The position numbers were made by a program, and so were the translations under genes. From NCBI RefSeq assembly GCF_014534655.1, contig NZ_JACVVD010000008.1:186001-250000 (forward strand): DNA of 64,000 nt, written 5' to 3'. The notes below the pieces were generated by a model. That model had not been told where the DNA came from and made no database searches. It saw only the letters and a program-made list of their open reading frames with translations. Within the stretch, counting starts at the first letter, position 1. Every line of letters starts with the position of its first letter. The DNA is from Paenibacillus sedimenti (GTDB taxonomy: Bacteria > Bacillota > Bacilli > Paenibacillales > NBRC-103111). Of this stretch, positions 10,340 to 19,600 are shown piece after piece.

Positions 10340-12001
10340 ATGATAAACCTGAAAGCCAAACCGTTTAATCTGAATGACGAAGCGGTTCAGTGGGTCAACG
10401 AAACTTTACAGGGACTATCCTTGGAAGAGAAAGCGGGCCAACTGTTTATTACCGTAGATCTTCCGTTTGATACCGGGGCAAAACCGGATTTGCTCGGTAT
10501 CCGCCCAGGGGGAGTCCATGTGTTTGGATTTTCCCCTCATGCCAATAAGCAGCATCAGGCGGCTTTGATTCGTGACTTGCAAAAGCGCAGTAAAGTACCG
10601 CTGCTCGTTTCCGGCGATTTGGAGAATGGGGGACAAGGCGGGGCGAATGATGGAACTAATCTTGCCTCGAACATGCAGCTGGCTGCAGCGAATGATGCTA
10701 ACCTCGCAGCAGCGTTTGGAGCCGCAATCGAAGCGGAGGGATATGCCATGGGCTTCAATTGGGTGTATGGTCCGGTCGTGGACATCAATTACAACTGCCA
10801 GAATCCGATCGTCAACATCCGCGCATTCGGCGATACGCCGGATGTCGTTGAACGGACGGCATTGCCGGTCATGGAAGCCATTCAGAAGAACAACCGGATG
10901 GCGGCTTGTGTGAAGCATTGGCCTGGCGACGGAATGGATGACAGGGATCAGCACAAGGTGCTGACGATCAATACGTTATCAATGAAAGAGTGGCGCGAGA
11001 CCTACGGGCGCGTATATAAATCTGCGTTCGAGAACGGGGTCAAAACCGTTATGAGCGCTCACATCGCACTGCCAAGCTATTATGAAGAACTGGGAATTAC
11101 AGACGTAAGAACTAAGCATACGCCGGGTTCCTTATCACATGAATTGAACACGAAGCTTCTGCGGGAAGAGCTCGGGTTTAACGGGCTAATCGTATCCGAT
11201 GCCACATCGATGATCGGCATGACGAGCTTTGGACGGCGTAAAGATATCATTCCGCAATGCATTGCGTCGGGCGTAGACATGTTCCTGTTTACGAATGATA
11301 TGCATGATGATTTTCAGGCTATGCTTCAGGGCGTTCATGACGGTGTGCTTACGGAGGAGCGGCTAGATGAAGCGGTCACCAGAATATTGGCGCTGAAAGC
11401 GTCGCTCGGTCTGCACCTGACCCAAGAGGAAGAGAGGGAGCTTGATGCGGTAGGCTCTGCCGCCCATTTGCAGCTGGCCGAGGACATTGCCGTCAAATCG
11501 GTAACGCTGGTCAAGGATACCCAGGGCCTGCTCCCTCTAACGCCGGAAAAGCAAAAACGGATTTTACTTTTAGCCGCTTCGGATGAGGCGTCCTTCTTTG
11601 CCGATAAGGCCGCAACTGGCGACGAATTTGCCCGAATACTGAGCGAGGAAGGCTTCAACGTGCTCCGGGAATATGAGGTTAAGGAAGAGAATAATGAAAT
11701 CGATGCCGTTGTCTTTCTTGTCCAGAAATCGCCTGGCTTCATGCAAAACTCGATGCGCCTTTCTCCACATGAAACAGGAGGTATTTTCAAATGGTACCCT
11801 ATACAGGTACCGACCGTGTTTATCTCGCTGGGAAATCCGTATACGCTCTATGAGCTCCCGTCTATGCCAACAATGATTAACGCATATAACGCTACTTTAG
11901 CGGTACAAAAGGCGATTGTTCATTGTCTGGTTGGCAAGCAGCCGTTTCGCGGAGAATCCCCGGTGGACGCTTTCTGCGGCCTTGAGTGGGCTAGACTGTG
12001 A
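10340..12001 (+). CDS. GH3 family glycosidase, NagZ-like N-terminal domain
   Basis: Second GH3 enzyme (553 aa), closer in architecture to the NagZ/beta-N-acetylhexosaminidase branch. It has the KHWPGDG motif near residue 194, where NagZ has KHFPGHG, and the nucleophile region GLIVSDATSM (Asp near residue 287). A C-terminal domain of about 180 residues follows. There is no signal peptide. It lies 14 bases after the other GH3 gene and is co-transcribed. Departure from the KHFPGHG consensus and placement in a plant-sugar operon leave open whether it acts on N-acetylhexosamine or another beta-glycoside. Confidence 0.85.
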   Translation: MINLKAKPFNLNDEAVQWVNETLQGLSLEEKAGQLFITVDLPFDTGAKPDLLGIRPGGVHVFGFSPHANKQHQAALIRDLQKRSKVPLLVSGDLENGGQGGANDGTNLASNMQLAAANDANLAAAFGAAIEAEGYAMGFNWVYGPVVDINYNCQNPIVNIRAFGDTPDVVERTALPVMEAIQKNNRMAACVKHWPGDGMDDRDQHKVLTINTLSMKEWRETYGRVYKSAFENGVKTVMSAHIALPSYYEELGITDVRTKHTPGSLSHELNTKLLREELGFNGLIVSDATSMIGMTSFGRRKDIIPQCIASGVDMFLFTNDMHDDFQAMLQGVHDGVLTEERLDEAVTRILALKASLGLHLTQEEERELDAVGSAAHLQLAEDIAVKSVTLVKDTQGLLPLTPEKQKRILLLAASDEASFFADKAATGDEFARILSEEGFNVLREYEVKEENNEIDAVVFLVQKSPGFMQNSMRLSPHETGGIFKWYPIQVPTVFISLGNPYTLYELPSMPTMINAYNATLAVQKAIVHCLVGKQPFRGESPVDAFCGLEWARL

Positions 12002-12187
12002 GAAGATAAGACGTACTTTAAGCCCGAATTCGAGCTTTTCTTGACTGATCTCTAAAGGCTCTTTCCCGCCTGCATTCAGCGGTTTCGGAGAATCACAACC
12101 ATATCGAATTCTTGTTACGATTATGGAATCAGCCAGCTGCGCGATCAAGTGCCTATTGATTGAAAAGGACCGCTGGGTCTTGTGGTT

Positions 12188-12217
12188 TTGTGAAAATAAA
12201 TAAAAAAGTCGTATACT
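12188..12217 (+). promoter_or_regulatory. Putative sigma-A promoter of the nitroreductase gene
   Basis: TTGTGA (-35-like), 18-bp spacer and TATACT (-10) lie about 65 bases before the nitroreductase start. The remaining 12002-12187 stretch has no recognisable gene. Confidence 0.45.
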
Positions 12218-12280
12218 AGAGTTTGTCTACCATACATGTGGAGACTTCCTTTATTTTATGAAAAGAAAGGTTGTTAAAAC

Positions 12281-13009
12281 ATGAACGAAATCATTGCTTT
12301 ATTGCAAAATCATCGCTCAATTCGCAAATTTACGGGCGATCCAGTCAGTGAAGCGCAGTTGAGCGCGATCCTGGCGGCTGCGCAAGCTGCGTCTACCTCC
12401 AGTAATATGCAGGCATACAGCGTCATCGGGGTCACCGATGCTGAACTGAAGAAGCAGTTGGCCGTACTTGCAGGTAATCAGGCCTACGTCAGCGAGTGTC
12501 CGCTGTTCCTCGTGTGGTGCGCAGACCTGCACCGTTACGAGAAGGCTGTCCGCCTTCATGCGGACACTCCGGTTACCGGCAACGCTGAGAACTTCATCGT
12601 TGCCACGGTTGATGCTGCATTAGCTGCGCAAAATGCAGCCGTAGCTGCCGAGTCGCTCGGCCTCGGCGTCGTCTATATCGGCGGGCTGCGCAACAATCCC
12701 GCCGAAGTATCCCGGCTGCTCGGCTTGCCGCAGCTGGTGTATCCGGTCTTCGGCATGTGCATCGGCATGCCGGACCAGGAGCCGCTGCACCGCCCGCGGC
12801 TCCCGCGTGAAGCCGTATACCACGAGAATCGGTATACGGATAATTCTGACGCGATTCTAGCCTACGACGAAACGATTCGCGAGTATATGAAGGAACGTAC
12901 CCTTGGCAAAGTGGATACGACCTGGTCCAAAGAGATGGCGGCCAAGGCGCTGCGCCCGCGCGAACACATGAAATCGTTCCTTCGTATGCAAGGATTCGAG
13001 ATCGATTGA
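12281..13009 (+). CDS. Oxygen-insensitive NADPH nitroreductase, NfsA/FRP-like
   Basis: Flavin-dependent oxidoreductase (242 aa) of the NfsA/FRP nitroreductase group. These cytoplasmic dimers bind FMN and use NADPH to reduce nitroaromatics, quinones or flavins. The hallmark N-terminus LLQNHRSIRKFTGDPV is present, as are the central glycine-rich AESLGLGVVYIGGLRNNP and the FGMCIGMPDQ segment. Length matches the family. It is monocistronic, with its own promoter upstream and a small membrane-protein gene after it. Confidence 0.92.
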   Translation: MNEIIALLQNHRSIRKFTGDPVSEAQLSAILAAAQAASTSSNMQAYSVIGVTDAELKKQLAVLAGNQAYVSECPLFLVWCADLHRYEKAVRLHADTPVTGNAENFIVATVDAALAAQNAAVAAESLGLGVVYIGGLRNNPAEVSRLLGLPQLVYPVFGMCIGMPDQEPLHRPRLPREAVYHENRYTDNSDAILAYDETIREYMKERTLGKVDTTWSKEMAAKALRPREHMKSFLRMQGFEID

Positions 13010-13126
13010 TAGATATAGCCGGTACAGCTCCTTTTTCGGCTCATAAAACGAGAACTTGTCTCATACAATGGAGTAAGCAAGAGACAGGATGACGAAACTT
13101 GTTAGAGCGAAAGGAGTGCAGCTATT

Positions 13127-13405
13127 TTGAAAGGCTTCAGGAATGTCGTTTTTATGAGCTTGGCGCTAGGTATGTTATTCTACTCGGTACCTCAATTAGA
13201 ATTCACAGATGGCTTGACGTTGCCGATGATCTTTAGTGTGGTTTGGATCGCTATGGCGCTTTTAGTCATTGCTGCGCATCTTCACCATATTCTTGGTGTA
13301 GATGAGGAAAAACGCAAAGAGCTTACGCGGATCAATCGGATGAAAAAATGGCAAATGGAGCAAACGCTCCAGGGCCGCCGGAAATTACTTCAATTTCGTA
13401 AATAA
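13127..13405 (+). CDS. Small two-TM membrane protein of unknown function
   Basis: A 92-aa protein with two predicted membrane helices (about residues 5-20 and 32-50) and a highly charged, Arg/Lys-rich cytoplasmic tail (EEKRKELTRINRMKKW...). The start is TTG at 13127, 8 bases after AAAGGAGTG. A clear terminator follows. I do not recognise the family; nothing around it indicates a function. Confidence 0.7.
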   Translation: MKGFRNVVFMSLALGMLFYSVPQLEFTDGLTLPMIFSVVWIAMALLVIAAHLHHILGVDEEKRKELTRINRMKKWQMEQTLQGRRKLLQFRK

Positions 13406-13421
13406 GCGTATAATCCCAGCA

Positions 13422-13446
13422 AACTGCCAAGTAATTGGCAGTTTTT
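13422..13446 (+). terminator. Rho-independent terminator
   Basis: Perfect 9-bp stem AACTGCCAA / TTGGCAGTT with a GTAA loop and a T run, ending the small membrane-protein transcript. Confidence 0.85.
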
Positions 13447-13570
13447 CTACATTTGCGTCCCCAGTACACTAATATAGAACCGTGTGACTCTAATAACGAC
13501 CATTGTTCTTAATGCCACGTAATGCCCATCGATTCCAAACGAAGTTAAACTTTGTATGCACTTTATCTGG

Positions 13571-13642
13571 GAACGTATGTATGCTATAATCGATTAGGAA
13601 CACATGTTTGCATGAATCCGATCCATCTGGATTGGATTTTTT
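13571..13642 (+). promoter_or_regulatory. Promoter with two LexA-like boxes and a short terminator-like hairpin
   Basis: TATAAT at 13585-13590 with an upstream TG. It is flanked by GAACGTATGTAT (13571-13582) and GAACACATGTTT (13598-13609); the second matches the Gram-positive DinR/LexA core GAAC-N4-GTTY. At 13616-13637 a 9-bp near-perfect stem ATCCGATCC / GGATTGGAT is followed by six Ts. Together this could make a very short SOS-controlled transcript, or attenuate entry into ytoI. This is inference from motifs. Apart from the terminator at 13422 and the ytoI promoter, the 13406-13734 gap holds nothing else I recognise. Confidence 0.3.
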
Positions 13643-13666
13643 CGTTACCAGGAGCTCTCATTGTTC

Positions 13667-13696
13667 TTGCCCCATAAAATGAATTATACTTATAAT
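13667..13696 (+). promoter_or_regulatory. Putative ytoI promoter
   Basis: TTGCCC, 18-bp spacer and TATAAT, 38 bases before the ytoI start codon. Confidence 0.45.
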
Positions 13697-13734
13697 ACAG
13701 ATTAGTACAGAATGAATCGAATGGGGTGTAACAG

Positions 13735-15063
13735 ATGGACACACAGGCCATGGATGCATTAACGAAGCACGAACAAATTTTACGTCATATTGAGAGTTTG
13801 AAGTTGGGCAGCCGCATTTCTGTGCGGAAAATCGCCAAAAACATGGAAGTAAGCGAAGGAACGGCGTACCGAGCGATCAAAGAGGCGGAGAATCAAGGGC
13901 TGGTCAGCACGAAGGAGCGAATCGGTACCGTGCGGGTAGAGAAGAAACTGCGTCAGAACATCGATAAGCTGACGTTTGCCGAAGTGGTGAATATGGTAGA
14001 TGGCCAAGTGCTAGGCGGTTCTAGAGGTCTCCACAAGACGCTCCATAAATTCGTGATCGGCGCCATGGAACAGGATGCGATGATGCGTTATATCGAAGCG
14101 GGCAGCCTGCTCATTGTCGGGAACCGTAACGAAGCGCATTTATGCGCGTTAGAACAAGGTGCGGGCGTTCTTATTACCGGAGGATTCGATACGAGCCCTG
14201 AGGTCAAGATCCTTGCAGACCAGCTGGAGCTGCCGATTATTTCGAGCAGCTACGATACGTTTACCGTAGCTTCCATGATCAACAGAGCCATTTATGACCG
14301 CTTGATCAAGAAGAAAATCCTGCTGGTTGAAGACATACTGGCATCAGGTGCTTCGCTATTCGCGCTAAAAGCGAACAGTACATTGAAAGACTGGCAGCGC
14401 TTGTCAGAGGAGACAGGGCACAGCCGGTTTCCCGTTGTAGACGAGTGGAACCGCATTATCGGTGTCGTCACCTCCAAGGATATGGTAGGCGCCCATTCCA
14501 TGCAAACGGTGGATAAGCTGATGACTCGCAGCCCGCTTACGGTCACCCCTCAAACCTCGGTTGCCTCTGCAGCTCATACGATGGTTTGGGAAGGCATTGA
14601 ACTGCTGCCGGTCGTCGATGCAAACCGCAAAATGCTTGGCGTGCTCAATCGCACCGATGTGCTGAAAGCGATGCAGTATATTCAGAAGCAGCCGCAGAAC
14701 GGCGAGACGTTCGAGGATTTGATCTGGTCCGGTCTCGAAGAGGTGCGGGACGAGCAGGGCTCCCTTCTGTTCCATGGCGTGATTACCCCGCAGATGACGA
14801 ATCATTTAGGGACCGTTTCCGAAGGCGTTCTCACTACGCTGATGACTCAGGCCGCATATCGCATCGTCCAGGAACACAAGAAAGGCGATCTCGTCATGGA
14901 TAACATGTCGACTTATTTTGTAAAGCCGCTGCAAATTGATTCAAAAATAGAAATACGACCCACCATCATAGAGGTGAGCCGTAAATTTGGCAAAATCGAT
15001 GTAGAAATTTATCATGCCGGCGCGTTAGTTTCCAAAGCGATGTTAACGGCGCAAGTGATTTAG
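13735..15063 (+). CDS. ytoI: YtoI-like protein: HTH, DRTGG, tandem CBS and hotdog domains
   Basis: Multidomain protein (442 aa) matching B. subtilis YtoI in architecture and position. It has an N-terminal winged-helix-like region (residues 10-65, SVRKIAKNMEVSEGTAYRAI), a DRTGG domain (about 75-195), two CBS repeats (about 190-310) that usually bind adenine nucleotides, and a C-terminal hotdog/thioesterase-like domain (about 330-442). Its biochemical role is not established to my knowledge; it may be a nucleotide-responsive regulator. It is convergent with ytpI, their stop codons overlapping by 4 bases. Confidence 0.9.
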   Translation: MDTQAMDALTKHEQILRHIESLKLGSRISVRKIAKNMEVSEGTAYRAIKEAENQGLVSTKERIGTVRVEKKLRQNIDKLTFAEVVNMVDGQVLGGSRGLHKTLHKFVIGAMEQDAMMRYIEAGSLLIVGNRNEAHLCALEQGAGVLITGGFDTSPEVKILADQLELPIISSSYDTFTVASMINRAIYDRLIKKKILLVEDILASGASLFALKANSTLKDWQRLSEETGHSRFPVVDEWNRIIGVVTSKDMVGAHSMQTVDKLMTRSPLTVTPQTSVASAAHTMVWEGIELLPVVDANRKMLGVLNRTDVLKAMQYIQKQPQNGETFEDLIWSGLEEVRDEQGSLLFHGVITPQMTNHLGTVSEGVLTTLMTQAAYRIVQEHKKGDLVMDNMSTYFVKPLQIDSKIEIRPTIIEVSRKFGKIDVEIYHAGALVSKAMLTAQVI

Positions 15064-15353
15064 CGCAGCATGCGGTCGAAGTGACCATGGTTGCGAATGC
15101 CGGCAAACAAATTGAATAAGCCGAGCAGTACGCAGATTGTCCCGAAGATGCGGCGAAAGCTGGATTCGCTAAAGAAGAACAGCTGTGTGACGGCAATGAG
15201 AATAAGCATGAGTCCCATGCAAATATTCATGCGAGCCGCGTATAACCCGCGTTTGGCCGTCTCCGTTTCCCGGCGGGAACGGAAGCTGAAATACACGGAA
15301 ACTGCCAGCGTAATACAAATGAGAACGAATAACAGGATTTGAATCCAAAACAT
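15060..15353 (-). CDS. ytpI: YtpI-like small membrane protein
   Basis: A 97-aa protein with three predicted membrane helices (about residues 3-22, 43-60 and 65-85). It resembles B. subtilis YtpI, which also lies next to ytoI. It is read toward ytoI and its stop overlaps the ytoI stop. Function is unknown. AAGGACGG lies ahead of the ATG. Confidence 0.8.
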   Translation of the reverse strand: MFWIQILLFVLICITLAVSVYFSFRSRRETETAKRGLYAARMNICMGLMLILIAVTQLFFFSESSFRRIFGTICVLLGLFNLFAGIRNHGHFDRMLR

Positions 15354-15444
15354 GAGTGGGAACCGTCCTTTTTTATGAAGGTTTATTGTCTACTTTAGCG
15401 ATTTTAACATCATATTGCAATCCGTCGCTGCCGAAAATACAAAC

Positions 15445-15490
15445 AAAAAAACCTTGCCCGACCGTCTTAGCGGTTCAGAAGGTTCAAGGT
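15445..15490 (-). terminator. Terminator of the ytrH-ytrI operon
   Basis: Read on the minus strand, arms ACCTTG / CAAGGT with further partial pairing are followed by seven Ts, just after the ytrI stop. Confidence 0.65.
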
Positions 15491-15508
15491 CACTTTCGGG
15501 GACTTTGT

Positions 15509-16000
15509 TCAGGTGCGTTTTTCTTCAGCTGTAATCCAAATCGTCAGCTCGGTTTGAATCAGAACGATCGAGCGGACTTCAACGATATATTTTTTATCAT
15601 GTAAGGTATAGATCCTTTGGGTAATAAGCCTTTCGTACAGAGGTCTGGCATCCCTCACATAAGCGGCTTTCTGGCCGATGACGAGCTTAAGCTCGTTTTT
15701 TACATCGCCTTCGATTTCTTTTTGAATATCTTCGCTGATCAGTTCATTTTGATCTTTGGGCAGTAAATAGACGTTAACGACATTGATCAAAGCTTGCTTA
15801 TTGCGCGTTTTATTTAAATTGTCAATATCCGAACGCAGATCGCGGTTCTCCTCCAAATACTTATGCATCTGCACATAAAGCTGGTTATAGGTATGCTGGT
15901 GGATGCTCATATAAACGGCGCTGCCGATGATGGCTCCGGAAAGCAGAAGCCCGCAGCTCGCGAGGAATCGCTGATAACGGGCAAAAGGAGGAACCCTCAA
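15509..16000 (-). CDS. ytrI: Sporulation membrane protein YtrI
   Basis: A 163-aa membrane-anchored protein similar to B. subtilis YtrI, which with YtrH is needed for efficient endospore formation. It has one N-terminal membrane helix (FLASCGLLLSGAIIGSAVYM) followed by a coiled-coil-like segment (YLEENRDLRSDIDNLNKT) and a C-terminal domain. A start at 16021 is open, but TTG at 16000 overlaps the ytrH stop as TTGA and lies 9 bases after AAGGGAGG, so it is preferred. It is coupled to ytrH. Confidence 0.85.
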   Translation of the reverse strand: MRVPPFARYQRFLASCGLLLSGAIIGSAVYMSIHQHTYNQLYVQMHKYLEENRDLRSDIDNLNKTRNKQALINVVNVYLLPKDQNELISEDIQKEIEGDVKNELKLVIGQKAAYVRDARPLYERLITQRIYTLHDKKYIVEVRSIVLIQTELTIWITAEEKRT

Positions 16001-16335
16001 GGCTGATTGCCTCCCTTGCATATCATTTGTATGAGCGAAGTGCCCATCTGGGCGCCGATAAAGGCGACGACAATCAGCACGATCTGTTTAATGGCCGGGT
16101 TCAAATGGCCTTCCGCAACGTGGCTCTCAATATAGCGGATAGGGTCGATCGTTCCGCCAACAGCTGCCACCATGGCCCAAATTTTAATGTTTTCGGCGAT
16201 GGTCAGCATCTTTTCCGTCGGGGATTGGAGGGTCAGCACAGCTGCTATGCCGCTAAGCATACTCCCGCCAAACACGACCCCAAATGCAATGCAAAAATAA
16301 ACAATGATATTGGCCCAAAAGCTGTACATGTCCAT
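15997..16335 (-). CDS. ytrH: Sporulation membrane protein YtrH
   Basis: A 112-aa protein with about three membrane helices, matching B. subtilis YtrH in size and context. Family members act in the mother cell during sporulation. The open frame begins 9 codons earlier, but the ATG at 16335 follows GGAAGGGA at proper distance and gives the family length. It starts the ytrH-ytrI operon. Upstream lies a dispersed repeat and then dnaE in the opposite direction. Confidence 0.87.
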   Translation of the reverse strand: MDMYSFWANIIVYFCIAFGVVFGGSMLSGIAAVLTLQSPTEKMLTIAENIKIWAMVAAVGGTIDPIRYIESHVAEGHLNPAIKQIVLIVVAFIGAQMGTSLIQMICKGGNQP

Positions 16336-16387
16336 ATCGCTTCCCTTCCGGAAATGTCCCAAAGGACAAACTCTTACTTATAAATTC

Positions 16388-16558
16388 GTGTCTTAAAAGT
16401 GCGCTTTCAGAACCGAGAAGGTTGGACGTAATGCGGAGAAGGAGGAACGGAGCGTAGAGATTTGCTACGTGAGTACCGGACTTCCCGTATTCGTTCAAGA
16501 TTCGATGCCGAATCGTCATCCTGAATAACTCCGTTATCAAAGTGGACTTTTTAGACAA
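16388..16558 (-). repeat. MITE-like dispersed repeat, copy A
   Basis: About 170-bp element closely resembling the segment at 45833-45995 in inverted orientation. Its ends are imperfect terminal inverted repeats: AAAAGTGCGCTTT at 16395-16407 against AAAGTGGACTTTT at 16539-16551, 11 of 13 matching, with pairing continuing outward to about 20 bp. Internal small hairpins include CGTAG/CTACG at 16453-16469. It lies between the divergent genes ytrH and dnaE. A minus-strand open frame through it (SGTHVANLYAPFLLLR) is almost identical to a frame in copy B, reflecting repeat conservation. There is no transposase, so it would be non-autonomous. Confidence 0.8.
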
Positions 16559-16635
16559 CCCCTATTAATGTATGGGACTGGCAGGGTTCATTATGATAAG
16601 ATAATTAAAAAATGTGAGACAGGAGGAAATGCTGA

Positions 16636-19600
16636 ATGAGTTCGTTTGTCCATCTGCATGTACATAGTGAATATAGCTTATTAGACGGTGCTGCGCGTAT
16701 GGAGGAGCTGGTTTCGCAAGCGGCTGCTCTCGGCATGACTTCTCTGGCTCTGACGGATCACGGTGTTATGTACGGGGCAATTGCCTTTTATAAAGCATGC
16801 AAGCAGCGTGGCATCAAGCCGATTATTGGCTGTGAGGTTTATTATACGGCAGGCTCTATCCGGGAAAAGGGGACGAGGCAGGAACAGCCGATTTATCACC
16901 TTATACTGCTTGCCAAGAATCAACAAGGCTATCAAAATCTGATGAAGCTCTGCTCGATCGGTCATTTACAAGGTTTTCACTATAAACCGCGAATTGATTA
17001 TGAGCATTTGTCGAAGCATGCCGAGGGGCTCATTTGTTTGAGTTCCTGCTTAGGCAGCGAAATTTCTCAGCACTTGCTGCATGACCGGAAAGAAGAAGCG
17101 CGCAAAGCGGCCGAACGCTATCGCGATATTTTCGGAGATGATTTCTTTCTCGAAATTCAAGATCATGGCATGATTGAGCAGAAAAAAGTGATGGTCGAGA
17201 TGATTGAGCTCAGCAAGGCAACCGGAATTCCGCTTATTGCGACGAATGACGTGCATTATGTGCGCGAACCGGATCATGTCGTTCAAGACATTCTTATTTG
17301 CATAGGCACCGGCAAAACGGTCGAAGACAAAGACAGGCTGCGAATGGGGACGAGCCAGATGTATTTGAAAAGCGATGAGGAGATGAGACGTTTGTTCGTC
17401 CATGTCCCTGAAGCGCTGACCAATACAGCTGTCGTCGCTTCGCGATGCAATCTCGAACTGGAGTTCGGCAAGTCGATCCTTCCTAAATTCCGCCCGATAG
17501 CCGAGGACCTGACAGCAGGAGCTTATTTAAAAGAGTTATGCTTACAAGGAATGGAACAGCGGTATGGAGGTAAGCCGGAGTGGCAAGAACTTGATTCTCA
17601 GCTGAAAAAGCTAGCGGAGGAACGGCTCTACTACGAACTTGGCGTCATAGAAAAGATGGGGTTCTCGGATTACTTTTTAATCGTGTGGGATTTCATCCGG
17701 TTCGCCCATGAAAAGGACATTATGACGGGGCCAGGGCGGGGCTCCTCAGCCGGCAGCCTCGTCGCGTATGTGCTGCGCATTACCAATGTCGATCCGCTGC
17801 AATACAAGCTGCTCTTCGAAAGATTCCTTAATCCCGAACGGATTACGATGCCGGATATCGATATCGACTTTAGCGATGAACGACGGGACGAAGTCATTGA
17901 TTATGTGGTGGCCAAATATGGTCAAGAGCATGTTGCCCAGATTATTACGTTCGGAACGATGGCAGCCAAGGCTGCGGTGCGGGATGTGGGCAGAGTGTTG
18001 AACTTGCCTTACGGTGAAGTCGACCGGGCTGCGAAAACGATTCCGAACCAGCTCGGGATGACGCTGTCGGAGGCGCTGCAGGTGAGTCCTGAGCTCAAAA
18101 CGTTAACCGAGAGACAGCCGAAAACGGCTGAATTGCTGCAAATGGCGATGCGGGTGGAAGGCATGCCCCGTCATGCTTCGACGCATGCGGCCGGGGTCGT
18201 CATTTCAAGAGAACCGTTAACGCAGTATGTCCCTTTGCAAGAAGGAACGGCGCAGACGGCTCTTACGCAGTATACGATGGAGCATCTGGAAGCGATCGGT
18301 CTTTTGAAAATGGATTTCCTCGGGCTGCGGACGCTTTCGATTATTGAACGGACGCTGAACTGGATCGAACAAATGGAAGGCGTACGCATTGATTTTAACA
18401 AGCTGAATATGGATCAGGATCTTCTCACGTACGAAATGCTGAGCAAAGGCGACGCGACAGGCGTCTTTCAAATGGAGGGCAACGGCTTCAAGAAAGTGCT
18501 CAAAGACTTGAAGCCTTCCGTTTTTGAAGATATTATTTCGGTTCTGGCGCTGTATCGTCCGGGACCTATGGAATTTATTCCCAAATACATTGCGGGTAAG
18601 CACGGTCTGATGGAGGTTGTCTATCCTCATCCTGCGCTTGAACCGATTCTCCGTGATACGTATGGCATTATCGTGTATCAAGAGCAAATTATGCAAATCG
18701 CTTCCTCCATGGCGGGCTTCAGTCTGGGTGAAGCGGATCTGTTGCGAAGAGCCGTTTCCAAGAAAAAGCGGGAAGTGCTCGATGAAGAACGCGCGCATTT
18801 CGTTGCGGGCAGCTTGAAGCAAGGTTTTGAAGCCGAGGATGCCAATCGTGTCTATGATATGATTGTCCGCTTTGCCGATTATGGCTTCCCTAGAGCGCAT
18901 GCCACGGCGTATGGGGTACTTGCTTTCCAAACCGCTTACCTCAAGGCGCATTATCCGGTCTATTTCATGGCCTCGATGTTAACGGCCGTTATGGGCAATC
19001 ACCGAAAAGTAGCCGAGTACGTCGACGAATGCCGGCGGATGAAGATGGCTGTGCTGCCGCCGGACGTGAACGGCAGCGGAACGGTGTTTACGCCGGATCG
19101 GCAAGGCGCGATCCGCTTCGGGCTTGCAGCGATCAAAAACGTAGGCACCCATGCGATCGATGCGATTCTGAGCGAGCGCAAGCAGGGGCCGTTTGAGAGC
19201 TTGCTTGATTTTTGCAGGCGGGTCGACCTTCGCGTCTGCAACAAGCGGGTCATCGAATCGCTCATACAGGGCGGCGCATTCGATACGCTCGGAGGACATC
19301 GCGCGCAGCTGATGGCGATTTTGGACGAGACGATCGCTTCGGCAACGAAATGGCGCAAGGAGCGGGACGATTTGCAGCTTCATTTGTTCGGCTTTGTCGA
19401 AGAGCCGAACTGGGAAGTGGAAGTGCCGGATATCCCGCCGATGGCGCAGAGCAGGCAGTTGGAATTCGAGAAGGAACTGCTTGGCATGTATATTTCGGGA
19501 CATCCGCTTGACGCATACATGGAAGTGCTTGCCGAGCTGGAAGCCGACAAGCTCCATGAGCTTCAGGAGCTGCCGGATAACAGCGAAGTCATTGTAGCGG

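Noticed and set aside
11897..12148. 83-aa minus-strand ORF across the end of the second GH3 gene
   Set aside because: Mostly antisense to a real gene, no ribosome site and no recognisable family.
15356..15604. 82-aa plus-strand ORF between ytpI and ytrI
   Set aside because: It overlaps ytrI antisense and the ytrI terminator; no ribosome site.
16253..16558. Minus-strand 101-aa ORF overlapping ytrH
   Set aside because: It runs through the dispersed repeat and then out of frame across ytrH; no ribosome site, and the only similarity is to the same repeat at fumA.
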